From the NCBI GenBank assembly GCA_028293365.1, contig JAQGOX010000800.1:1-10649 (forward strand): a stretch of DNA of 10,649 nt. Reading direction: 5' to 3'. This DNA comes from Verrucomicrobiales bacterium (GTDB taxonomy: Bacteria > Verrucomicrobiota > Verrucomicrobiia > Limisphaerales > SXQI01). How positions within the stretch are numbered: the first letter of the stretch is position 1; each line of letters opens with the position of its first letter. Both the position numbers and the translations under genes were made by a program. Shown here one piece after another: positions 1 through 5,305 of the stretch. The notes below the pieces were generated by a model. That model had not been told where the DNA came from and did not search any database. It saw nothing but the letters and a program-made list of their open reading frames with translations.

Positions 1-347
1 CCGAAATTACGAGGACCCATATGGAGGTTCGAGGAATCGGTATCGTTAACGTTGCAGCGATGTTTGGTGTTAAGAGCATTCGACGCGAAAAGAAAGTGGA
101 TTTGATCGTGGCATTGCGATCCTGGGAAGAGGTGCCTGATGTCGACCGGTTGGGGATGGACGAAGAATTTGTAAACATTTTGGGAGTCGGTATTCCTCAA
201 ATCACGATTCCAGTCCGTCCTGGCCGGGATTTGGCGCGTTTGATTGAGGTCGCGGCTTTTCAAACCAAGCTGAAAGCATCCGGTTATAATCCAGCAAAAG
301 AGTTGAATGATCGCCTCATTGCCAAGATGGCGCAAACAAATCATTGA
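1..347 (+). CDS. hprK: HPr kinase/phosphorylase, C-terminal part (5' end outside window)
   Basis: Bifunctional enzyme that phosphorylates HPr on its regulatory serine with ATP or pyrophosphate and reverses the reaction; cytoplasmic, central to carbon-source control. Only about 115 residues are visible. The reading frame is already open at base 3 and runs through the ATG at 21, so that ATG is internal. The key signal is the HprK second signature, here MEVRGIGIVNV followed by MFGV, just after the ATG. Downstream are IPQITIPVRPGRDLARLIEVAA and the terminal pattern GYNPAKELNDRLIAKM, typical of the HprK C-terminal helices. The Walker A loop lies upstream of the window and cannot be checked. The gene ends 58 bp before an HPr gene, which is its substrate, so the two are probably one transcript. 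Family assignment is strong from the signature and the neighbour. Confidence 0.93.
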   Translation, partial: EITRTHMEVRGIGIVNVAAMFGVKSIRREKKVDLIVALRSWEEVPDVDRLGMDEEFVNILGVGIPQITIPVRPGRDLARLIEVAAFQTKLKASGYNPAKELNDRLIAKMAQTNH

Positions 348-405
348 GTGCCTGCGAAAAACAATTGGAAAAAAACGGTCTTTTCACTGAGTATTGGAAT
401 AACTA

Positions 406-708
406 ATGAGCGCTGCGCGAAAAGTAACGGAAAACGCCGGACCGATAACCCGCGAACTGATTGTTCTAAACAAGTTGGGGGTGCACGCCCGTCCAGCGGC
501 GTTGTTCGTCAAAATCGCGAACCGGTTCTCGTGCGATATCTTCGTCGAAAAGGACGGGGAAACTGTGAACGGCAAGAGTATTATGGGATTAATGATGCTG
601 GCTGCGGGGCCTGGCTGTAAATTGCAGGTTCATGCATCTGGCTCGGATGCGCCGGAAGCGCTCAATGAGATTGAGGCGCTGATCCGGCGGAAATTTGACG
701 AAACCTGA
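406..708 (+). CDS. ptsH: Phosphocarrier protein HPr
   Basis: Small cytoplasmic phosphocarrier of the PTS. The active-site motif GVHARPAALFVKIANRF places the phospho-accepting histidine at residue 27. The regulatory-serine motif VNGKSIMGLMMLAA places Ser58, the target of HPr kinase. Both key residues are therefore present, so this can act in phosphotransfer (PtsH-type) and be controlled by HprK, unlike Crh, which lacks the histidine. The protein is 100 residues, about 12 longer than the usual ~88; the extra is a polar N-terminal extension before the first beta strand (ITRELIVLNKLG). The ATG at 406 has no clear Shine-Dalgarno sequence, and no better in-frame start is obvious, so a shorter natural start is possible but not evident. 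It lies directly downstream of hprK. No EI or EII gene is in the window. Confidence 0.95.
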   Translation: MSAARKVTENAGPITRELIVLNKLGVHARPAALFVKIANRFSCDIFVEKDGETVNGKSIMGLMMLAAGPGCKLQVHASGSDAPEALNEIEALIRRKFDET

Positions 709-716
709 TCGGTTTC
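700..716. terminator. Hairpin over the HPr stop codon, between convergent genes
   Basis: Perfect 6-bp inverted repeat GAAACC / GGTTTC (700-705 and 711-716) with a five-base loop TGATC that contains the HPr stop codon (706-708). The convergent lipoprotein gene ends at 725, leaving a 16-bp gap, so the stem could serve transcripts from both sides. There is no T-run after either arm, so a classical intrinsic terminator is only weakly supported; it could equally be an mRNA 3'-end stabiliser or chance. Confidence 0.35.
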
Positions 717-724
717 CGACGTGG

Positions 725-1231
725 CTAGTACGTTGGCCGGGGAAGCGTATGCCATGATTGTACGTTCCCGCCCACGATCACAATCTCCGCCCGAACGTAG
801 TCTCGCGGATTATAGTCGGAAGTAAGATAGCGTTCAAGTTGCAGATCCGGTCCGCCGACGGTTGTTTCCCGGTACGCCCAGTAACGGTTTTCCTGCAACC
901 AGGTTCCGTAATAGCGCCAAATCGTTGCGTGGCCACGTTGATCTTCGGATTCGAGAGTCTCTGATGGTGGACCCCAGGCGATATAGACCGCATCCGCGCT
1001 CATGCCGACCTTGATTTGCCCATCATCAACGAGCTTTTGTTGTTCGGGGGAGAGCGCTTGATACGCGCTCATTTTTTCGGCCTTTCGCGTAGCAACGGTT
1101 GAATGGGCGCATCCCGTGGCAGCGATTAAGCTGACCAAAAGAAGCGTCAATGCAGCGCTGTATCGGCCGCACAAGATCCTCAATGAATGTATAGTCTCGT
1201 GCAGCGTCTGATTGAAGCGCAATAATGGCAT
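725..1231 (-). CDS. BamE/SmpA-like outer-membrane lipoprotein
   Basis: Predicted exported lipoprotein. A hydrophobic segment (SAALTLLLVSLIAATG) leads into a lipobox cysteine (residue 41 from the ATG at 1231), followed by AHSTVATR. In the mature part, DDGQIKVGMSADAVYIAWGPP matches the pattern of BamE/SmpA/OmlA-type domains (helix, then IxxGMS..V...WGxP), followed by a WRYYGT strand. BamE is an accessory lipoprotein of the beta-barrel assembly machine; whether this protein does that job or only shares the fold is open. The frame stays open to an ATG at 1303, but that start would overlap the divergent gene at 1269. The ATG at 1231 gives 168 residues. A TTG at 1183 gives 152 residues and a more typical short signal peptide (cysteine at 25). 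The start is therefore uncertain; the family call is moderate. Confidence 0.72.
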   Translation of the reverse strand: MPLLRFNQTLHETIHSLRILCGRYSAALTLLLVSLIAATGCAHSTVATRKAEKMSAYQALSPEQQKLVDDGQIKVGMSADAVYIAWGPPSETLESEDQRGHATIWRYYGTWLQENRYWAYRETTVGGPDLQLERYLTSDYNPRDYVRAEIVIVGGNVQSWHTLPRPTY

Positions 1232-1237
1232 TGAACC

Positions 1238-1266
1238 AATGTACGACGCCCAGTAAAGTGAAGCAA
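1238..1266 (-). promoter_or_regulatory. Candidate promoter for the lipoprotein gene
   Basis: Reading the minus strand, TTGCTT (1261-1266) and TACATT (1238-1243) are separated by exactly 17 bp, resembling a sigma-70 -35/-10 pair with a poor -35. Transcription would start near 1231, at the ATG used here. That would make this ATG nearly leaderless, and so fits the TTG start at 1183 better. Seen only as a sequence match. Confidence 0.3.
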
Positions 1267-1268
1267 TT

Positions 1269-1838
1269 ATGAACGCAGCGACGAATTCGAGCCCTTCAGG
1301 CATGACCTGGTTGATTTTTTCTTTCCTGACCGTTTTCTCATGGGGGGTTTATGGTGCATTTCTCCACACTGGGCAGATGGCGATGGCGGATCCGGTGAAC
1401 GGGCGTTACAAGGCATTTTTATATGTTGGTTTCGCGTACTTTCTCACGGCGGTCCTGGCACCCCTCGCAGTGTTGATCGTTAACGGGGCAGGTTGGTCAT
1501 TTTGGACATATCCCGGTAAGGGTATGGCCTGGTCATTGATCGCGGGTATTGTCGGTGCCATCGGTGCTTTCGGCGTGTTACTCGCATTTGGTGCGGGCGG
1601 AAAACCTGCGGTCGTTATGTCCATCGTTTTTGCGGGGGCGCCAATCGTGAGCGCATTTTATACACTTTGGCAGCACCCTCCGGCAGGCGGCTGGGGCTCG
1701 ATCGCACCGCAATTCTATCTGGGGCTGGTCCTCGCGGCGGCCGGTGGATGCCTCGTTACCTTTTACAAGCCCGGCGCGCCCGCGCCCAAAGCGCCAATTA
1801 AAGCCGCTCAAGTTTCCGCCATCAGCGCTAAACCTTAA
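1269..1838 (+). CDS. Five-helix inner-membrane protein, resembling half of a DMT/EamA-type transporter
   Basis: Predicted integral membrane protein of 189 residues with about five hydrophobic helices (roughly 12-34, 48-71, 86-109, 112-133, 147-166) and a charged Ala/Pro/Lys-rich C-terminal tail, presumably cytoplasmic. Glycine- and alanine-rich helices such as SLIAGIVGAIGAFGVLLAFGAGG and the PAVVMSIVFAGAPIVSAFYTL stretch recall the repeat unit of drug/metabolite transporter (EamA) proteins, which usually have ten helices in two such units. The resemblance is by pattern only; substrate and transport activity are unknown. The ATG at 1269 is preceded by a purine-rich AGTGAAG that may act as ribosome binding site. 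It ends 24 bp before the adenylating-enzyme gene, so the two are probably co-transcribed. It is divergent from the lipoprotein gene. Confidence 0.7.
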   Translation: MNAATNSSPSGMTWLIFSFLTVFSWGVYGAFLHTGQMAMADPVNGRYKAFLYVGFAYFLTAVLAPLAVLIVNGAGWSFWTYPGKGMAWSLIAGIVGAIGAFGVLLAFGAGGKPAVVMSIVFAGAPIVSAFYTLWQHPPAGGWGSIAPQFYLGLVLAAAGGCLVTFYKPGAPAPKAPIKAAQVSAISAKP

Positions 1839-1862
1839 TCGATCCCGAGCTCTTGCATCATC

Positions 1863-3140
1863 ATGGCCGAAGCTCCAACACCTTCCGCCATTGAAGAGCG
1901 ACAATTGGACAAGCTGCGCAAATTACTGCGCGCTGTTCATACCTCGAACCGCTTTTACCAGGAGAAGTTTCGTGGAATTGAAACGGAAATTGAATCGCTC
2001 GCGGATTTTACAAGCCGGATTCCGTTCACTGCGAAATCTGACCTTGTGGCCGATCAGGCCACCGCTCCGCCGTTTGGCAACAACCTGACATTTCCGCTGG
2101 ACCATTACAGTCGGTTTCATCAGACCAGCGGGTCCAAAGGAACTCCCTTGCGCTGGCTGGACACAGAACAGAACTGGCGAGCCATGTTGCAGCATTGGAC
2201 AGTGATATTCGACGCCGCGAATGTCGGCGCAACCGACCGTATCTGTTTCGCTTTTTCATTCGGGCCATTTATTGGTTTTTGGCTGGCGTTTGAAGCTGCC
2301 TGCAAACTGGGCGCATTATGTATTCCAGGAGGAGGTTTAAGCAGCAAAGCGCGTCTTCGCCTTATTTTGGAAAACGAGGTTACGGTCCTCTGCTGCACTC
2401 CGACGTATGCCTTGCGCTTGAGAGAGGTCGCGGATCAGGAGGCCATCGATTTGTCCCAGAGCAAGCTTCGCCTGATTATTGTTGCTGGGGAGCCGGGAGG
2501 AAGCGTTCCTGCTACGCGTCAACGGATTGAAGCCTCCTGGCCGGGCGCTCGAGTATTCGATCACCATGGCATGACGGAGGTCGGGCCGGTGACTTACGAA
2601 TGCCCTCGCCAGCCCGGACTGCTGCATCTAATCGAAACCGCATTTTTTGCTGAGGTAATAGATCCTCAGAGTGGCGCGACTAAACCAGAAGGCGAAGAGG
2701 GGGAACTGGTGCTGACGACTTTGGACAGAATCGGTTCGCCGCTCATTCGGTATCGTACCGGCGACCTCGCGCGCTCGCGACGTTTCACACCGTGTACCTG
2801 CGGTCGTTATGACCTTTTACTGGAAGGCGGTATTTTGGGTCGGACTGACGATATGCTGGTGATTCGAGGGGTTAATGTTTATCCGAGCGCCATTGAGGAA
2901 ATTGTCAATTCCACGGGAGAAATCGCGGAATATCGCGTGCATGTTTTTCGAGGCAAACCGCTAAACGAACTGTCTATTTTAATCGAACCAATGGGTGACT
3001 GTAAGGATCCTTCGGTGGCCGCCGCGCGGCTGGCAGATTTGTTTCACTCGAAGCTGGCATTACGTATTCCCGTGACGGTCGCGTCCGAATCGCTTCCGCG
3101 TTTCGAAATGAAAGCGCAGCGTTGGGTTACAATGGATTGA
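1863..3140 (+). CDS. Phenylacetate-CoA ligase-like AMP-forming acyl-CoA ligase (PaaK family)
   Basis: Cytoplasmic ANL-superfamily enzyme, expected to activate a carboxylic acid with ATP to the acyl-adenylate and then the CoA thioester. At 425 residues it is the compact size of PaaK. Visible core motifs in order: P-loop TSGSKGTPL (88-96), GEPGGS (209-214), HHGMTEVG (234-241), RYRTGDLA (296-303, ribose-binding Asp301), hinge region GRTDD (326-330), RGVNVYPS (335-342), and near the C terminus FEMKAQR with Lys417 as the likely catalytic lysine. Cys247, His255, Cys311 and Cys313 could form the structural zinc site known in some PaaK relatives. All catalytic elements seem intact. No other phenylacetate-degradation gene is nearby, so the natural substrate is not given by context and the symbol paaK is withheld. 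The start has only a weak upstream GAG. Confidence 0.88.
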   Translation: MAEAPTPSAIEERQLDKLRKLLRAVHTSNRFYQEKFRGIETEIESLADFTSRIPFTAKSDLVADQATAPPFGNNLTFPLDHYSRFHQTSGSKGTPLRWLDTEQNWRAMLQHWTVIFDAANVGATDRICFAFSFGPFIGFWLAFEAACKLGALCIPGGGLSSKARLRLILENEVTVLCCTPTYALRLREVADQEAIDLSQSKLRLIIVAGEPGGSVPATRQRIEASWPGARVFDHHGMTEVGPVTYECPRQPGLLHLIETAFFAEVIDPQSGATKPEGEEGELVLTTLDRIGSPLIRYRTGDLARSRRFTPCTCGRYDLLLEGGILGRTDDMLVIRGVNVYPSAIEEIVNSTGEIAEYRVHVFRGKPLNELSILIEPMGDCKDPSVAAARLADLFHSKLALRIPVTVASESLPRFEMKAQRWVTMD

Positions 3141-3202
3141 ACCTTGTTTGGCAAATTACAATAAACGTGGAGGCGCTGAAGCCGCAGCCAAAGAGTTTCT
3201 CA

Positions 3203-3228
3203 AATCCTGGATTCTTGATTCGGACCGA
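3203..3228. promoter_or_regulatory. Two short palindromes upstream of the toxin-antitoxin genes, possible operator
   Basis: AATCC-T-GGATT (3203-3213) and TCGG-A-CCGA (3220-3228) are two perfect odd-length palindromes whose centres lie 16 bp apart, 22-47 bp ahead of the ATG at 3250. VapB-type antitoxins usually repress their own operon by binding such dyads, so this is a plausible operator, but each element is short enough to occur by chance. Confidence 0.3.
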
Positions 3229-3249
3229 TAAATCATGCACCGTTCATGT

Positions 3250-3498
3250 ATGGCTACGACGTCCACGACGATTACCATTAGCACGGAAGCGTACAAATTA
3301 CTGAAACGGCTTAAAGATCCGGGTCATAGTTTTTCAGATGTTATTTTGGAATACGTTCGTCCGCCTGCGCGAACTTGCGGCGAACTTCTGGAACGCCTCG
3401 AATTTATTGAAGCACCGATCATCGATCGTGAAGCTATGAAGGAGATGCGAACGAGCCGGGGCCGCCGTTCAAGCCGAAAGGCAAGAGGTGCTCGTTGA
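3250..3498 (+). CDS. VapB-type antitoxin (DUF217-like)
   Basis: Predicted antitoxin of a type II toxin-antitoxin pair, expected to bind and neutralise the PIN-domain nuclease encoded next and to repress their shared promoter. The N-terminal pattern ATTSTTITISTEAYKLLKRL, followed by KDPGHSFSDVILEYV, is the hallmark of the short DUF217/VapB-like family: a beta strand plus helix that dimerises and binds DNA. The C-terminal half ends in a strongly basic, Arg-rich tail (RTSRGRRSSRKARGAR), likely disordered until it contacts the toxin. I chose the ATG at 3250 because family members begin just before the ITIS strand; another in-frame ATG at 3235 would add five residues. The stop overlaps the toxin start by 11 nt, which implies coupled translation. 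Length 82 residues. Confidence 0.8.
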   Translation: MATTSTTITISTEAYKLLKRLKDPGHSFSDVILEYVRPPARTCGELLERLEFIEAPIIDREAMKEMRTSRGRRSSRKARGAR

Positions 3499-3865
3499 CA
3501 CAACGTTCCTGATTGACCTGGCTGATGAGGTCGATGCTGGACTGGCCGGGCCTGCAAAACGCTGGCTCGCGCGCCATCGTTCTCAATCACTCTGGACAAC
3601 TGTCATTAGTTTAGGCGAATTGGCCGCTGGGCTGCGGGATAATAATGCCGCACGGGTATTCCTTTCCAGTTATCGCGTTGCTCGCCTGGTTCCTGAAATT
3701 GCGTATGAAGCTGCTGCAATTGATCGGGAATTAATTCGGCGCGGAGGCCGGCTCGGAGAGAATGATAACTGGATTGCAGGCTTTGCGAGATATTATGGTG
3801 AGCCGCTGGTGAGTAACGACGAAGCCTTCGACCGGGTTGCTGGGATCCGTCGAATCCCTTACTGA
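3488..3865 (+). CDS. VapC-type PIN-domain ribonuclease toxin
   Basis: Predicted Mg-dependent endoribonuclease of the PIN family, the toxin partner of the preceding antitoxin. PIN acidic residues are in place: Asp4 in LVDTTFLIDL, Glu44 in SLGELAAG, Asp93 in GENDNWIAG and Asp111 in SNDEAFDRV, with the usual spacing over 125 residues, so the active site looks intact. Known relatives cleave tRNA or rRNA; the target here cannot be read from sequence. Translation starts at a GTG (3488), supported by the conserved hydrophobic strand immediately after it and an AAGG seven bases upstream. The gene overlaps the antitoxin by 11 nt. The pair is unrelated in function to its flanking genes, as is usual for mobile toxin-antitoxin modules, although no transposon or repeat boundaries are visible. 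Confidence 0.88.
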   Translation: MLVDTTFLIDLADEVDAGLAGPAKRWLARHRSQSLWTTVISLGELAAGLRDNNAARVFLSSYRVARLVPEIAYEAAAIDRELIRRGGRLGENDNWIAGFARYYGEPLVSNDEAFDRVAGIRRIPY

Positions 3866-3900
3866 TTCTGCGCCATACCACTGAACAATACCTCCTCCGA

Positions 3901-3918
3901 AATGCCCCGCAGGGCGTT
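3901..3918 (+). terminator. Weak hairpin after the toxin gene
   Basis: AATGCCC / GGGCGTT (3901-3907 and 3912-3918) can form a 7-bp stem with one G-U pair and a CGCA tetraloop, 35 bp after the toxin stop. Only an AAATTT follows, not a T-run, so termination is uncertain. The remaining intergenic bases up to 3991 hold no gene and must carry the promoter of the next operon, which I could not locate convincingly. Confidence 0.33.
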
Positions 3919-3991
3919 AAATTTGCCAGAGCCTCGGCATCCGCTGAATTTTTCCATTGCTCGAACAGTCTGTTGCTGAGAAACATTGCAT

Positions 3992-5293
3992 ATGACCAAG
4001 AGCTTCCTTTTTGCGGCTGCCATTGTGGCGGCCAACCTAAACGTGCGTGCTGCAGATCATCTGTTGCATACATTCAAGAAAATCCAGCTTAGCGATGCGT
4101 TTTGGGGGGACGGCGCCAATTTCGGAGATTTTAATCACGACGGCCAGAATGATATTGTTTCAGGCCCCTATTGGTACGAAGCGCCTGATTTCAAAAAACG
4201 GCATGAGTACATGCCGGCAGACGCCACCTTCAAACGTAAAAACGTCAGTGGCGCAGAGGAGGCAGTACCGGGCTTCGATCCACTCGGGTATTCGAAGAAT
4301 TTTTTTGCATTCACTTACGATTTCAACAAGGACGGCTGGACCGATATTCTAATTCTCGGGTTTCCGGGCGAAGACACCTCATGGTACGAAAATCCCAAAG
4401 GCAAGGACGGTCATTGGGTGCGGCACAAGGTTCTTGACGTCACCGACAATGAATCACCTACGTTCGCTGACATCACAGGGGATGGCAAACCGGAGGTGAT
4501 CTGCAATTCCGGAGGTTACTTTGGCTATGCCGAGCCTGACTGGAACGACGCGGCCAAACCGTGGACCTTTCATCCGATCACGCCGAAGGGTGGTTGGCAA
4601 CGGTTCACGCACGGAATGGGCATCGGGGATGTCAACGGTGATGGCCGGATGGATTTGCTCGAAAAAGATGGCTGGTGGGAACAACCGAGTTCGTTGAAAG
4701 GCGATCCAGCCTGGACAAAACATGCGGTCAATTTCGGAACCGGAGGTTCTCATATGTATGCCTACGACGTGGATGGAGATGGCGATAACGATGTCATCAC
4801 CAGCCTCGCGGCCCATGGCTACGGCCTGGCCTGGTACGAAAACGTCAAAGATGTGAATGGAGAAATTACGTTCAAACAACACGTCATAATGGATAAGGAA
4901 CCAAAGGATAACAAATATGGCGTCGCGTTCTCCCAACTCCATGCCATCGATCTGATCGACATGGATGGCGACGGTGTCAAAGACCTCGTTACTGGCAAAC
5001 GTTTTTGGGCTCATGGTCCTCACGGAGACGCCGATCCTGCCGCTCCTGCGGTTCTTTATTGGTTCAAGCTCGTCCACGACAAAAACCACAACGTGGACTT
5101 TGTGCCTCATATGATTGATGACAACTCGGGGATTGGAACACAGGTTGTTGCGGGCAATATCAATAAAGATAAATGGCCCGATGTCGTGGTGGGAAATAAG
5201 AAAGGTACATTCGTCTTTATGCACGAAGTGAAAAAGGCGGCCCGCGCTGAATGGGATGCGGCACAACCCAAGCCGGTTTCCGAAACGAAGTAG
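3992..5293 (+). CDS. Secreted VCBS/FG-GAP repeat beta-propeller protein
   Basis: Predicted exported protein of 433 residues. The N-terminal hydrophobic segment (KSFLFAAAIVAANLNV) with an RA-AD cleavage site near residue 20 forms a signal peptide. Seven calcium-binding-type loops follow at residues 46-54, 110-118, 160-168, 213-221, 259-267, 323-331 and 389-397. Examples are DFNHDGQND, DVNGDGRMD and DVDGDGDND; the last (NINKDKWPD) is degenerate. They fit a seven-bladed propeller of the FG-GAP/VCBS type, repeatedly coupled to an aromatic WYE motif (PYWYEAP, TSWYENP, LAWYENV). Such proteins bind ligands or other proteins at the surface or in the periplasm; no catalytic signature is visible. The frame extends to a TTG at 3986, but the ATG at 3992 is preferred because it opens the signal peptide. 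It leads a three-gene operon and is 12 bp from the next gene. Confidence 0.85.
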   Translation: MTKSFLFAAAIVAANLNVRAADHLLHTFKKIQLSDAFWGDGANFGDFNHDGQNDIVSGPYWYEAPDFKKRHEYMPADATFKRKNVSGAEEAVPGFDPLGYSKNFFAFTYDFNKDGWTDILILGFPGEDTSWYENPKGKDGHWVRHKVLDVTDNESPTFADITGDGKPEVICNSGGYFGYAEPDWNDAAKPWTFHPITPKGGWQRFTHGMGIGDVNGDGRMDLLEKDGWWEQPSSLKGDPAWTKHAVNFGTGGSHMYAYDVDGDGDNDVITSLAAHGYGLAWYENVKDVNGEITFKQHVIMDKEPKDNKYGVAFSQLHAIDLIDMDGDGVKDLVTGKRFWAHGPHGDADPAAPAVLYWFKLVHDKNHNVDFVPHMIDDNSGIGTQVVAGNINKDKWPDVVVGNKKGTFVFMHEVKKAARAEWDAAQPKPVSETK

Positions 5294-5305
5294 CCCGCTG
5301 CCTCA

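Noticed and set aside
348..620. Open frame of 90 residues starting just after hprK and overlapping HPr
   Set aside because: Out of frame with the clear HPr gene and with no recognisable features.
4454..5266. Long minus-strand open frame (270 residues) opposite the VCBS protein gene
   Set aside because: It is the antisense of repeated GAT/GGC-rich calcium-loop codons, giving an Ile/His/Val-rich translation with no domain; the plus-strand protein is clearly real.
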